Origin: Sepioteuthis lessoniana
Taxonomy: Eukaryota; Mollusca; Cephalopoda; Myopsida; Loliginidae
Direction of reading: 5' to 3'
Length of the DNA: 64,000 nucleotides
NCBI GenBank assembly: GCA_963585895.1
Contig: OY757947.1
Location: 32,022,140-32,086,139, forward strand
The notes beneath the pieces were generated by a model that saw only the letters and a list, made by a program, of their open reading frames with translations, ran no database searches and was not told the origin of the DNA. Every line of letters starts with the position of its first letter. Position 1 is the stretch's first letter. This document shows positions 1-10,187 of the stretch, one piece after another. Both the position numbers and the translations under genes were made by a program.

Positions 1-830
1 TAGTCGATCCGTTTGTATGTTAAAGTCCCAGAAGGGTTTATGTGTGTCATTTTCTAGGACAGGTGCTGGGTTGTGCATATACCATTTGTTTGTATGGTCG
101 AATTGAAATTTCTTGCACATTTCCCAGTGGATCACCTTGCCGACCCAATCTTGTCTGGTCTCATACTCCTTCTCTGCTAATTTGCTGCATTCGCTTATTA
201 CGTGATCGATGGTTTCATCTGTCACCGCATAGCCTACATTTGTTATTTTGTTGTGTCTAATATATTCTCGCTTTGATATGATTGGTTCTTACGGCGTTGT
301 CTTGTGCTGCTATTAGGAGAGATTCTGTTTCTCTCTTAAAGTTTCTTTTTTTCAGCCATGTCCAGGTTTTGTCGTGTGAGATATTCTTTATTAGTCGTAT
401 AAACCGCCCATAGAGCTGTTTTCCTTCCCATTTTTGTTTCCTAGTTATTGTTATTCTGTTCTTCATCGTGTTCTCAGTTTCGTTTCTGGTGGCTGTAATG
501 AGTCCTCCGTCGTGTTTTTGTATATAGTCTTTGAGTCGTTGTATCGATGCGTCAACGCTGTCTTCAATGCTGGCAAGTCCTCTTCCTCCCTCTTTTCTTG
601 AAACATATAGTCTTTCAACGTCGTCTCTGGGATGTAAAGCCTTATGCATTGTCATTAGTTTTCTTGTTCTTTGGTCCATTTGTTTAAGTTCGTCTCTGGT
701 CCACTTGAGAAAGGGTCCGGAATATCTAACGAAAGGTACAGCCCAGGTATTTATTCCTTTGATAAGATTTCTGCAATTGAGTTCTGTCTCAAGTAGTTTT
801 CTAGTTCTCCTGAGATATTCTTTTTGAATT
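1..830 (-). pseudogene. LINE-B (R4/Dong-like) fragment, RT-distal to knuckle region
   Basis: On the minus strand this encodes the part of a non-LTR retrotransposon polyprotein that lies after the reverse transcriptase. The longest open stretch is 679 to 257 (140 codons); it begins MDQRTRKLMTMHKALHP and ends RTNHIKARIY. After a frame break the same family continues to base 1 with a HWEMCKKF...NKWYMHNP segment, which in the better copy at 14719-15108 follows a CCHC knuckle. The upstream end, near 830, abuts an (AAT)n tract, as for other copies in the window. The copy is 5' truncated, frameshifted and cut by the window edge. I infer the R4/Dong-like grouping from the restriction-like endonuclease motif in sister copies. 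Confidence 0.75.
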
Positions 831-872
831 TTATAATAATAATAATAATAATTATTATTATTATTATTATTT
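831..872. repeat. (TAA)n/(TTA)n microsatellite between LINE-B copies
   Basis: A TAA run turns into an ATT run. It separates the 3' end of the LINE-B copy at 899-1036 from the truncated start of the copy at 1-830, both on the minus strand. Confidence 0.9.
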
Positions 873-898
873 AATCCTTGAGATTTTTTTTTTTTTTT

Positions 899-1036
899 AC
901 ATCGGCCTTAGACTTTCAGTGACAGTAATCTCCTCAAGTCTCCAGGACTCTTCTAAGTATTCTGACCGATCTCAATAGTGTAGTTGTTTGGATGGTCTCC
1001 ATCCGTCCTCTTATTTCCAAGTCTTCCAGTTCCTTT
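899..1036 (-). pseudogene. LINE-B 3' end fragment
   Basis: The reverse complement carries the family's 3' block: GLED-like codons, the TIQTT-like segment, ARILRRVLET-like codons and the short 3' untranslated part. It ends in an A-rich stretch and then (TAA)n. Only the last roughly 140 bp survive. It is flanked upstream at 1037-1060 by another TTA/ATT tract. Confidence 0.65.
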
Positions 1037-1060
1037 ATTATTATTACTAATATTATTATT

Positions 1061-1540
1061 CCTTACGAAGATATCACACCAGATTAAGCTAATAAAATTT
1101 TAGTGGATTCCGACCGATATCAATTCCTCTAAAGTCTCCCGGACTCTTAGTATTCTGACCGATCTCAACAATGCTGTAGTTTGGATGGCCTCGATTTCCA
1201 ACTCTTCCAGCCCGCTTTCCGAAACTTTGGTTACCAATCCAACCTCGCCAATTAAAATTGATATCACTGTAATCTAATTCCATAGCTTTTTAATTCCCGC
1301 GCAAGGTCTAAGTGCTTATCTCTCTTTTTTTTTTTTTTTTTTTTTTTCGTTTTCTTTGGTTTTTCCTCTGTGGTCCGCTGGGACGCCAAAGTCCACTATA
1401 AGGCACGTTCTCTCTCTCTTTTTCTTTTTCTTTTTTTTTTTTGTAATTATTACTAGGTCTGGTCTTCTGGCTGGTGATCTATCTGCATCTCAAAAATCTA
1501 GAAAATCTTATGCGTCTCTTTTTATTATAATTATTTTACT
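1061..1540 (-). pseudogene. LINE-B 3' fragment with endonuclease motif
   Basis: The minus strand reads a decayed endonuclease and C-terminal block. A segment ARRPDLVII lies near 1450-1480 and a VDFGVPADHR-like segment near 1365-1405, the PD...D arrangement of the family. Poly-T runs at 1325-1347 and 1415-1442 interrupt the frame. It adjoins another copy at about 1546. Confidence 0.6.
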
Positions 1541-1545
1541 CCTTT

Positions 1546-2062
1546 GAATGTTTTTCAGCGTTGACTATCACTAAGTCTGGTCATCTGGCCGAGATTAAGT
1601 GATCGGTTTGTATCTCAAAATCCCAAAGAACTTTGGGCGTCTCATTTTCTTCGACGAATTCTGGGTTGTGATTATATACCACTCGTTCGTGGAGTCAAAC
1701 TTAAACTTCTTGCACAATTCGCAGGGATCACCTTCCCCGACCAGTTGTTTATAGTTTTATAGTCTTTTTGCGCAAATTTACTGCATTCGCTTATTATGTG
1801 ATTGATTGTTTCGTCTCTATCATCCTAATATCTACATCTGCTGTTTTGTTGCGCTTTGTCGATTCTTGCTTCAACATTGTTAGCCCTTATGGCGTTGGGT
1901 TTGTTTGTTTTTGTTTTTTTTTTTTTGCTGATATCAGAAGAGATTTAGTTTCTATCTTAAGGTTTTCTTTTCTTAGCCAAGTCCAAGATTTCTTGTGTGA
2001 GAATTCGCGTACATGTCTCTTGGAATGTCCGCACTGTTGTTTTCTTCCCATTTTTGTTTTTT
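1546..2062 (-). pseudogene. LINE-B fragment, knuckle to endonuclease
   Basis: The reverse complement runs from a KTWTWLRKENLK-like segment near 1990 through the degenerate zinc knuckle near 1780-1860 to a decayed PD motif near 1580-1600, where a stop falls just before the PD. It ends abruptly at about 2062, where a plus-strand LINE-A tail begins, so one of the two inserted into or truncated the other. Confidence 0.6.
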
Positions 2063-2065
2063 TAA

Positions 2066-2394
2066 GTCCTGGCGGCAACACCCCACACAGCACCAACTAT
2101 ACGGCCACCTGCCTCCCCACACGAAAACTATCCAAGTTAGACGAACCAGACATGCAGGACACTACTGGAGAAGCAGGGACGAGCTCATAAGTGATGTACT
2201 CCTATGGAGCCCCACGTATAGCCGAGCAAAAGCAGGACGACCAGCTCGGATATACATACAGCAGCCATGTGAGGATACAGGATGTAGCCCTGAAGACCAC
2301 CCTGAGGCGATGAATGATAGAGAGAAGTGGCGAGAGAGGGTCAGGGATATCCGTGCTGGCGGTACGACATGTTGATGATGATTATTATTTTTTT
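2066..2394 (+). pseudogene. LINE-A (RTE-like) 3' end, 5' truncated
   Basis: This holds the conserved C-terminal domain of the RTE-like LINE: KTIQVRRTRHAGH(C/Y)W, then the LLW...RAKAGRPARIYIQQ block, then MNDREKWRERVRDIRA. It is open in frame from 2013 to 2375 apart from local changes. After the final Arg-Ala codons it ends in a short GATGATGATTATTATT tail, as the other copies do. In related LINEs this domain follows the reverse transcriptase. Confidence 0.85.
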
Positions 2395-2529
2395 GTTCTG
2401 TTGATGCTTTTGTTATCCGTATTCTTTCTGGGATTAACATTATTGTTAATTTCATTCACAATTTCCGCTTTTCACGAGTGTCTGAGTGAAAAAACTGAGC
2501 TAAAAAACTGAGCTGAAAAAACTCCAAAA

Positions 2530-2745
2530 CTGAGCTCACTATTCTTGCTGATTTTAACAATGCTGTAGACAGAGAGTCTAGAATCTTCCACTGATTTTAA
2601 ATTCCATGGTTTTCTTTCTTCAAACCACGTTAGAACGCTCCAAGTGTACCAACTACAACTGGTATCACTGCCAGCTTCATGTTCCACAGCCTCTTCTGCT
2701 CTCTCGCAGTATCCAAGTATTGTTCTATATTGGACCACTGGACAA
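2530..2745 (-). pseudogene. LINE-B 3' fragment, out of frame
   Basis: The reverse complement carries the family's WNMK..VIPVV(I/V)G segment near 2600-2680. A different frame is now open across it (2738 to 2472), which is a by-product of decay and not a gene. The TALLR-like 3' block follows near 2540-2580. Confidence 0.55.
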
Positions 2746-3384
2746 ACAACGAAGGACTCCGAGACATATAAAAATGTAATTTTTATTTTTATTCTTCAAC
2801 GGCGACGATTGTGTGTTGTAGGAATACAGTCAGAACGAGTTCGCACATATCTTTCTTCTGTGGCGGACACATTTTTTGTGAAGTAGTGCAACGGCCGGAG
2901 AACATACATGAGGAGCTGACAGGTCTGCTTGAGAGACCAGTGGACCTCTCCTCTTCGTTTGAGCGACCAGCGGATCCCAGCTTTTAGTCCCAAATTACAG
3001 ACCTTATATTGTCTATTCAAGTCCCATGCAGAAGTAAGAACTTCCTCTTTGCCTCACGTATTTTCTGTTTATGGCTGGTTATCGGAACTTACATAGTTCC
3101 GTTTTTTTTCTGATAATCTATTGATCTTATCTGTGAACGAAAATATCTGTCATTCTATCCATAGGCAATAAATTTTATTCTCGCTATCATATTTTATATT
3201 TCTCTTTCCTGTGAAAAGCAGTTTGTTCATCTTATATTGCGACCGTATTGAATCTGCGAAGTTCATCGTCACCAGTTAAGCTAGTATATTACAGAATTTC
3301 ATTATCTTATCGCTCTCTTTCGTTTTCCCTTTGTCATCCACTAAAACGGTAAAATTGACTTGATATCAAGTTTTTATTTTTTTT
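2746..3384. other. unassigned AT-rich interval
   Basis: I recognise no gene or repeat family here. At about 2925-2975 there are two imperfect copies of a motif resembling GAGAGACCAGTGGA / GAGCGACCAGCGGA. Short open frames look like chance. Confidence 0.5.
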
Positions 3385-3735
3385 TAGTCGATATAAAATC
3401 AGTTCTTCTGACTGTGATTTTATCATTTGTTTTCATCTCAAAGTCCCGGGAAAATTTATACGTCACATTTCTGGGACAGATTCTGATTTTTGTATGTACT
3501 ATTTGTCAGTATGTTCACATTGGAAACTCTCGCATATTTCCCTGAGGACCATGTTTCTCTTTTAGCCGTGCCTCATCTTGTATTTCTTTTGTCTCAGTTA
3601 ACTGTATTCGCTTATTAAGTGATCAACCTTACTATTCCGAAAGTCTCCTAAAGTCTTCAGGAATCTAGTAAGTATTATCGCTCATCTTAGCTGTGGGGTC
3701 GTCTGGATTTCGAACAATACCAATCTAACACTAAT
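3385..3735 (-). pseudogene. LINE-B fragment, degenerate
   Basis: On the minus strand the NKWY.HN and HWEM-like region is still recognisable at 3400-3635 by comparison with bases 1-260. A 3'-end fragment with the ARILRR-like block follows at 3645-3735 in the same orientation. Frames are broken throughout. Confidence 0.55.
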
Positions 3736-3755
3736 AATTTACAAAATTATATGAT

Positions 3756-4308
3756 TCCATTGTTATAGTGCGTAGAGTGTTCCCCAGAGATCTGGGAGAG
3801 TTCAATCCCTGGTCGAGTCATACCAAAGACTCAAAAATGGTACTGTATATTAACTTACTTGACACTCAGCATTATAAGGTACGCATCAACGGTAAAGTAG
3901 AGCAATCCTGGTATTGGAGTAGTGCCCATCACTACACTTCTTTTGGCAGTGCCCGTGGTGTAATGGTTATCGTCGTAGGAAATGGACACGGTGACACGAG
4001 TTCAAATACTGGACGAGGCTGATTGCATTTCACAAAGCACTAGTACCCTTGGGAAAGGTATGAATCCAATTATTCTCCCTCCAGCTATGGGTAAATAGTA
4101 GGACAGACTGGGTTCTTCAGCCTTGGTGAGGCAACTAGTCTAGGAGAAGGAAAACTCTGAATTCAAACCTGTTAAACTCCGCCTAAAAATTGACCTTGTG
4201 TCACATCCTGCCCGAGCGGAGGGTTGTTAAATAGGAACACTACACTTCTGTGTAATAGCTATTGAAAAGGGAGCCTTCGAGTGGCCCTCGACTACGGTCA
4301 CCAAGTTT
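3756..4308 (+). mobile_element. SINE-2 interrupted by SINE-1
   Basis: A tRNA-like head (GTAGAGTGTT A-box region, GTTCAATCCCTGG B box at about 3800-3812) is followed by the family body with ACCAAAGACTC and AGCATTATAAGGTACG. At 3941 a SINE-1 interrupts it. The element resumes at 4238 and ends at the CTCGACTACGGTCACCAAG block near 4305. The interruption is bounded by the duplicated target CACTACACTTCT. Confidence 0.85.
3942..4237 (+). mobile_element. SINE-1, full length with 12-bp TSD
   Basis: The head reads GTGCCCGTGGTGTAATGG (A box) and GAGTTCAAATACTGG (B box), consistent with a tRNA-derived RNA polymerase III promoter. The body carries CTCCCTCCAGCTATGGGTAA, and the 3' part ends in CCCGAGCGGAGGG then TTGTTAAATAGGA. 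The TSD CACTACACTTCT lies at 3930-3941 and again at 4238-4249, the hallmark of LINE-driven retroposition. It sits inside an older SINE-2. Confidence 0.92.
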
Positions 4309-4310
4309 CA

Positions 4311-5160
4311 AGACTACATGCTTAGAATGTCTATTGATAAAATGAAAGAAAACGGTTTCAAGTTGAGAAAGGAAAGAAGCAGAAGATACCCCGCACAAAC
4401 AATCAGGGACGTGGACTACATCGATGACATAGTGCTACTGGCAAATACACCCTTCCAAACATAAACCCTGCTACATAGAGTGGAACAAGCAGCTGCAGGC
4501 ATGGGCATCTATGTCAACGCACTCAAGACGGAATACATGTGCTTTAATCAAAAAGCGACATCTCCACACTAATCAGTAGTTCTCTGAAACTAGTAGACAA
4601 GTTCAACTACATTGGAAGCAGAGTTTCATCAACACGCGACTAGCAAAGGCATCGACAGCTATTGATTGGCTATCGGTCATATGGAAATCAGACCTGACCG
4701 AAAAAATAAAACGCAGTTTTTTCCAAGCAGCGGTCGTGTCGATACTGTTGTGTGGATGCACTACATAGACGGTAACTAAACGTATGGAGAAAAAGCTTGA
4801 CGACAACTACACAAGAATGCTGCGAACAATATTGAACAAGTCCTGGAGGCAGCACCCAACAAAGCGGCAGATGTACGGCCACTTACCACCCATCACGAAA
4901 ACTATCCAAGTTAGACGAGCTCGACATGTGGGACACTGCTGGGGAAGTAGGGGCGAACTCAAAAGTGATGTACACCTCTGGAACTCTTCACATGGACGAG
5001 CAAAATCAGGATGACCAGCTAGAACCTACATACATCAGCTCTGCGCCGATACAGGATGCAGCCTTGAAGACCTACCGGAAGCAATGGATGATAGGGACGG
5101 GTGGCGTGAGAGGGTCAAGGAGATATGTGTTGGCGGTGTGACATGCTCATTATTATTAGA
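4311..5160 (+). pseudogene. LINE-A (RTE-like) RT and C-terminal region
   Basis: This begins in the reverse transcriptase palm with DYMLRMSIDKMKENGFKL and reaches the catalytic motif at 4413-4440, here DYIDDIVLL instead of YADD. The thumb-like region follows (MKR-type helix, ILL..GC..), then MLRTILNKSWRQHPTKRQMYGHL and the RAR/HVGHCW...RAKSG tail. Several frameshifts split it; the longest open pieces are 4784-5014 and 4926-5141. It ends near a short ATTATTATTAG tail. It directly follows SINE-2 sequence. Confidence 0.85.
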
Positions 5161-5384
5161 AGAGTTCCTATCTCATATAAATAATTTTCAAAGTGGACCT
5201 GAGAGAAATAGCTAAGAAGTTGTGATTATATACAATTCTGATTTCTAGATCTCGAGCCTGGCAACCAGGAGTGGTTTTAGTTAAATACCAAGTAAACTTT
5301 TTGTTTTTAAGCGGTAAGGTTCTTACTCATCTACTGAAAATGCAGTCTTCGTGTTCAGACTGTCACTATGATGTGGTAAACACT

Positions 5385-5715
5385 AATTTAATGATAATGA
5401 TCCTTCTTCGTGAATAAACTTGACCAAATGTTAGTCTATTGCGCAATTTCAACTGGATCGACATTCCCACCCCGTTATGTCTAGTTTTGCATTCTTTCAG
5501 TGATAGTTTGTTGCATATACTTATTATGTGATTAACTATTTCATATCTTCCACAATTCTCAGTGGATCATCTTCCCCACGTAGTAGTACCCAGTCCAGTA
5601 TTGTTTTTTTTTTTAAATTTGCCGCATTCGATTATTATGTGACCTAATATTTCATTTCGGTAACCACATAGACATCATTTGGAATTATTCTGAGCATTCA
5701 TAATTCTATTAATTC
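5385..5715 (-). pseudogene. LINE-B fragment, highly decayed
   Basis: Minus-strand similarity to the knuckle/HWEM region is visible from shared strings such as CTTATTATGTGATTAACTATTTCAT, split here around 5518-5550, and a repeated partial block at 5630-5665. No frame survives. I place it in the family from resemblance to 1546-2062. Confidence 0.45.
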
Positions 5716-5956
5716 TGAATTTAACACCGATGCAACAATAGCTAGTGAGATGTGTTGCTTCAGTGAACAGAACAATTTATTTAATATTTAGCAAAAGTCT
5801 TCAATGAGTTACAATTCCTGCTAAAAACGTAACAATACGACGAGACTTGTTTCTTCTTGTTTTGTTTTTTTTTTTCTGAACAGTAAAAGTTAGACAAAAC
5901 ACGCATTCAAATTGCACTTGAGAAATCTGATTCCTTCAACGATGTTCATTTCATGA

Positions 5957-5994
<38 letters not shown>

Positions 5995-6257
5995 CATAAA
6001 CCCCTGTTGAGACTCTTGTCTTTGTTCACTTCTCCCGCCTCGACAGAACTGTCGCTTATTTTAACACGAATATGAATATGCATTTGTGACGGTAATATTA
6101 TAAGCTCAAACATGCTCACAGCAAATCCTACCGAGAAAATAGCTGTGTCGAATTAGTTGGTACAAAGAAGGATACTTAGTTCCGTTCTTAATCACTAAGG
6201 TCCAATATTAGCTTTTGTATATCCAATGATACACTAACACTGAATAAACGAAAGGAA
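5716..6257. other. unassigned AT-rich interval with (TC)n(TA)n
   Basis: There is a (TC)n-(TA)n microsatellite at about 5958-5996. I see nothing else I can assign. Confidence 0.5.
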
Positions 6258-6592
6258 AGATTGGTTTGGTTTTATGACATATCAAACAGCGTAGGTTACT
6301 TAAATCCATTTATAAATATACAAACAGTTCTTTTTTGAACTCTTTCGTTTAGCATAAGTACAGAGTTTAGTTCTATGTGACCCTTAGGGCCTATCAGGTG
6401 CTACAACCCCAGGCCAGAGTGGACCTGGGAGTAATGGTAATAACTGGAACTGAATATTCTCTAAAGCTCCAGCATTACTGCAGTCTCACCATCAGATTGT
6501 TTTGTGTCATATCCTGGGCACTCGTTGGGGAAATCTTCCTCCTCAGCAGAAATGCAGTCGGTGTATTCTACAACCCCAGCCGACTGGGAGAC
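6258..6592 (-). mobile_element. REP-H copy (tail, short module, head)
   Basis: Read on the minus strand this has the REP-H head: GGCTGGGGTTGTAG, ATGCAGTCGG complement, GCTCCAGCATTACTG complement, and the TAGGTGC..CTGATAGG block. It is followed by a short module region and the tail GGTTGATATGCC-type stem-loop with AAACC repeats at 6258-6275. It has no coding capacity. Confidence 0.75.
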
Positions 6593-7243
6593 GGAAGAAA
6601 AAATAAAAAAAGTTTATTTACACATATAGAAACCTAATAATCATACAAGTAATATTGAAATGAATACATAAACGTATCCAAAACGATAAAATATGCAGAT
6701 AATATGTGAACTATCCGTAAATGAGAGAGATAGAAAAAAAGTAAGAATCTTATTTGTATCGGAAGTTTACTCATGTGCGCTTTACATTTTACTTATGAGG
6801 TGAAATAAAGTGTTTCATCGAAGTTAGAGACGGTCTTACTGCTCTTCAACGAACAAAGATGAAAAGGAGGTTCGTCTTCTTCGTTTGAAGAAGGAAAGAG
6901 TACCAGAAAGGATTATCTTATTCTCACGTAACCACGAGTTGTACAAAATATACCCTCCACCCAGAAAAATATCCAAGGGAGATAAATATTTATTAGTAGT
7001 AATATAACAATAGCATGAAGCAGCGTAACTTTTTTGCATCATGTCAGTGAAGATCATTACAATTACAAACCAGTCTACATGCAAGATTTTTTTTTCTCTG
7101 GGTACAAAATTCGGGCAATAATTTTTTTACCGGAGGTCAGCTCGTTTCAATGTCAAACGTGACAGAAAATGGTTAGATTTTCTTGCAGAAAGACGAAACA
7201 GTAATGGAGGGGTAGTCACTCAGATGTCTCATGCACATGCTGG
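6593..7243. other. unassigned interval
   Basis: Mostly AT-rich sequence. A frame open on the minus strand at 6836-7084 has no recognisable motif. Confidence 0.4.
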
Positions 7244-7747
7244 TTGGTGTATAGCAGTGTAATGGATAACAAAGAAACAGACTATTTGTCGTTTCATCCT
7301 AAAACTGATTGTTTAGATCGATCAGGAAGCCAAAAATGCAAAAAAACTACAACCAGTAAGCCGTTCGTTACATCAGCTATGATAAGGACGTGGGTAGAAA
7401 TCCTACGCTGTCCTAGATTTAGTAGTAGGTATTTTTACTCATTTTCGAGGATCAAGGATCCTTTTACAGAACGCGTTAGTTTAAATGGATTTTTGATTTT
7501 ATCTAATTTAGTGATTGGAATAAGTTTTTATTTTCGTTATTGTTTATCGAATAAAAAAAATCATTTCAGACCTAAGAAACATCAATATTTTCTGATCTGG
7601 TTATTGGTCTTTGATTACAGGGTTTTTGAGATATTTCTAGAATTCACAGTGTTCTTTAAATCAAAGAAGTTCATATTTAAAATAGGATGGGATATTTTTT
7701 TAAATCCTTCCTTCATTATCTTTGGTACATACTTACATCTGGTGTAA
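7244..7747 (+). CDS. doubtful 167-codon open frame
   Basis: This is the longest open frame in the window that is not made of recognised repeats. It is AT-rich, dominated by Phe, Ile, Lys and Ser, and shows no domain I recognise. Its last codons run into the tRNA-like head of a SINE-3, so the stop comes from the SINE. I consider it most likely a chance frame and list it only for completeness. Confidence 0.12.
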   Translation: MVYSSVMDNKETDYLSFHPKTDCLDRSGSQKCKKTTTSKPFVTSAMIRTWVEILRCPRFSSRYFYSFSRIKDPFTERVSLNGFLILSNLVIGISFYFRYCLSNKKNHFRPKKHQYFLIWLLVFDYRVFEIFLEFTVFFKSKKFIFKIGWDIFLNPSFIIFGTYLHLV

Positions 7748-7975
7748 TGGTTAAAGCGGTGGACTGCGGAATCGTAGTACGCGAGTTCGTACTCCAGTCG
7801 CGCTATTACATTCACTTTCGGGCAAATACCCTTGGGAAAGGTATGAACCCCCTTATCCTCCCAGCTATGGGTTAAATAGCACCACTACTGTTCTTTTAGG
7901 AGAATGGCTTCGGCATTAAATAACCTAAAAAGGGTTGATATGCCATTAAACAAAGAAACCAAACCATACATCTGG
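7730..7975 (+). mobile_element. SINE-3, full length
   Basis: The tRNA-like head reads CTGGTGTAATGGTTAAAGCG (A box) and CGAGTTCGTACTCC (B box, 7791-7804). The body includes AAATACCCTTGGGAAAGGTA and CTATGGGTTAAATAG. The 3' end is GGCATTAAATAACC, then a short loop, then GGTTGATATGCC (stem-loop), then AACAAAGAAACCAAACC. The same tail occurs in REP-H. Confidence 0.85.
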
Positions 7976-8019
7976 ATTTTACTTTTCTATTGGCCTGTTT
8001 CATCACTGTCATTAATTGG

Positions 8020-8330
8020 AATGTCGGAAACAACTCACTTCAAAACAGCAGTTGTACGGCTACGTAACTACCATCTCACAAACAATCCAAGCAAGACATG
8101 TTGGGCACTGCAGGGAAGTAGGGATCAATTCACAAGCGACATTATCCTATGGACTCCAAAACGTGGACTCACCAATGTTGGCCGACCTGCAAAATCTTGC
8201 ATACGTCAGTACATTACGTACAGTCTAGAGGACCGACCAATAGCGATGGCTTCAAGGGACTGATTATGAGACAGGTGAAAGGAATCTGATTTCGGCACAC
8301 ATTAATGATGAAGATTATCTTTTTTTCTGT
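8020..8330 (+). pseudogene. divergent LINE-A 3' end
   Basis: The region encodes decayed versions of the LINE-A C-terminal domain in shifting frames: KQQLYGYVTTISQTIQARHVGHC, then ILWTPKRG, then VGRPAKSCI. It ends near GATGAAGATTAT, matching the family's GAT-rich tail. It is clearly more diverged than the other LINE-A tails, so it is an older or different subfamily. Confidence 0.65.
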
Positions 8331-8902
8331 TTTTCTCTATTTTTTATGAAGTTAATTACCAATCGTTGCTTAGTTGTGGCTAGAAGTATCGGGCACCCAG
8401 TACGAATCGAAGTAATGAATTGTTAGTCTTGCTCGTTAAATTTTAGGCCGTAAAACGAAAACACACACACACAAACACACAGTGCAATATATACCAAAAA
8501 CGTGGTTTCGAGTATGACACTACACTTAATCTGGTCGTGAGGAAACAGTTCCGAAGCTCAAAGAAGTGTGTAGTCACATCCACCATAAGTACTGCGCCAC
8601 CTGCATATCCTCTACTTACCTTAAGTCGGTAACAAATTCTTCCTTTTTGTTCAAAGGAAATAAGAAGCCATCTTCTAATGAAGCTGTCTGATTCTCGGGC
8701 GGATCATTCATTGCTCAGAGGCAAATTTAACGACTTCATTAAGCATGCACAGTGGCCTGTTTGTGTTATTAGATAACTGATGCAGACAGACAGACAGAAA
8801 AAGAAAGGAAAAATTAGAGTGAGCGAGAGAAGGAAGGAGTAAAGGAAAGGGAATAACATGTATCGAAGAGAGACAGGACTAGAGAAAAAGAGAGATCAAA
8901 AC

Positions 8903-8941
<39 letters not shown>

Positions 8942-8999
8942 ATCAGAAAGTGAAAAAGAGACAGAAAGAGAGACAGACAGATAGACAGACAGAAAAAGA
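8331..8999. repeat. unassigned interval with (CA)n and (GA)n
   Basis: There is a short (CA)n at about 8461-8482 and a purine-rich GA/GACA tract at 8765-8998 with a (GA)n core at 8908-8938. I see no gene. Confidence 0.6.
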
Positions 9000-9119
9000 A
9001 GGCTAGAAGAACTGGAGATCAGAAGAATCGACACCATCCAAATCAAAGCATCGTTAATATAAATTAGAATACTTAGAGGAGTCCTGAAGAGTTGTAGAGA
9101 CTTGCCGTCAGTCAGAGTC
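9000..9119 (+). pseudogene. LINE-B 3' end fragment
   Basis: This is a plus-strand remnant of the family's last block (LEI..RIDTIQI.A then the RIL RGVLK-like codons) ending in GACTTGCCGTCAGTCAGAGT. It is cut by the SINE-2 insertion that follows. Confidence 0.5.
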
Positions 9120-9132
9120 TAATATAAAATAA

Positions 9133-9377
9133 AGTTGGTCACCACAGTTGAGCATGACCCAAAGGCTCCCTTTTCAATACCTACAATACCGAGGTGTAGA
9201 GGAGGGCGCAACTCCTTTACCTGGATTTCTCCACTTTAACCTTGATCCTTACCTTATAATGCCTGAGTGTTAAGCAAGGAGGCATCAAGTACCATTTTTG
9301 GTAGGACTCGACCTGGGATTGAACCCTGGTTTCCCGAGCCATTGACAAACACTAACTGCTAGGCAAATGGACCGGTT
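9133..9377 (-). mobile_element. SINE-2 with 13-bp TSD
   Basis: This is a minus-strand SINE-2: the head complement ends in ATGGACCGGTTT-like sequence, with the B box complement GGGATTGAACCCTGG. The body contains the AAGTACCATTTTTGG and CTTATAATGCCTGAGTG complements. The duplicated target TAATATAAAATAA lies at 9120-9132 and 9378-9390, an exact match. That fixes both ends and shows a retroposed insertion. Confidence 0.92.
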
Positions 9378-9428
9378 TAATATAAAATAACTCATTAAAA
9401 CTCATTTAAATGGCTCACAAGAAGTAAA

Positions 9429-9475
9429 ATAATAATAATAATAATAATAATAATATTATCAATAATAATAATAAT
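9429..9475. repeat. (AAT)n tract at LINE-B junction
   Basis: A run of AAT/ATA repeats lies immediately before a 5'-truncated LINE-B copy that starts at about 9476. Confidence 0.9.
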
Positions 9476-9905
9476 CCTATGGGACTTTGACATACACACG
9501 GATCACCTAATCTCAGCCAGAAGCCTAGACCTAATAATAATCAACAACAAGAAAAAAAGAGAACTTGCAAAATTGTCGACTTTGCTGTCCCAGCTGACCA
9601 CAGAATAAAGCTAAAAGAAGGTGAAAAAAAGGATAAGTACCTCGACCTTGCTAGGGAATTGAACAAACTATAGAAAATGCAGGTGAAAATTATACCAATT
9701 GTAATTGGTTCGTCTGGAACAGTAACAAAAAGATTACCAAAGGGACTGGAGGACTTGGAAGTTGGCGGACAAGTGGGGACCATCCAAACTACTACATTAT
9801 TGAGAACGGCAAGAATACTGAGAAGAGTCTTGGAGACTTGAAGAGACTTGCTGTCACTCAAACTCTAGTGAAAGACCATCAGCTAACGCTGATGTGAAAA
9901 ACTGA
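9476..9905 (+). pseudogene. LINE-B endonuclease and 3' end
   Basis: This starts inside the endonuclease region with LWDFDIHTDHLISA. SLDLIIIN follows near 9521, where the expected PD has become LD. Then comes KIVDFAVPADH at about 9569-9601, and together they give the PD-(x)n-D arrangement of restriction-like endonucleases used by R2/R4-type LINEs. A stop interrupts LNKL*KMQ near 9672. The GTVTK...VGTIQTT...ARILRRVLET block and a short 3' UTR follow. Confidence 0.8.
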
Positions 9906-10187
9906 AAGATAAGTACCTCGACCTTGCTAGAGAATTGAAAAAGCTGTGGAACATGAAAGTAACGATTGTGCCAATTGTTATTGGTGCGTTAGGCACAATA
10001 ACTAAAGGATTATTAAAAGGCCTGGAAGACTGGGAAATTGGCGGACGGATAGAGACTATCCAAACGACAGCATTGCTAAGAACGGCCAGAATCCTGAGAC
10101 GAGTCCTGGAGACTTGAGGAGACTTGCAGTCCTTCAAACTCCAGTGTAAAACCATCAGTTAACGCTGATGTGAAAAACTCTAAAAGA
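9906..10187 (+). pseudogene. LINE-B 3' end, second tandem copy
   Basis: The copy restarts at DKYLDLARELKKLWNMKVTI and runs through IVPIVIGALGTITKG and the ARILRRVLET codons to GTGAAAAACTC. It repeats the same 3' portion as the preceding copy, in the same orientation and with almost no spacer. Confidence 0.8.

Noticed and set aside
257-679. 140-codon frame as a possible host gene
   Set aside because: The same protein block occurs in several decayed copies in this window (13345-13400, 1985, 51800), so it is part of the LINE-B polyprotein.
7791-7804. tRNA genes at the SINE heads
   Set aside because: A and B boxes are present, but acceptor stems and terminal structure are missing and the sequences continue into SINE bodies and tails.
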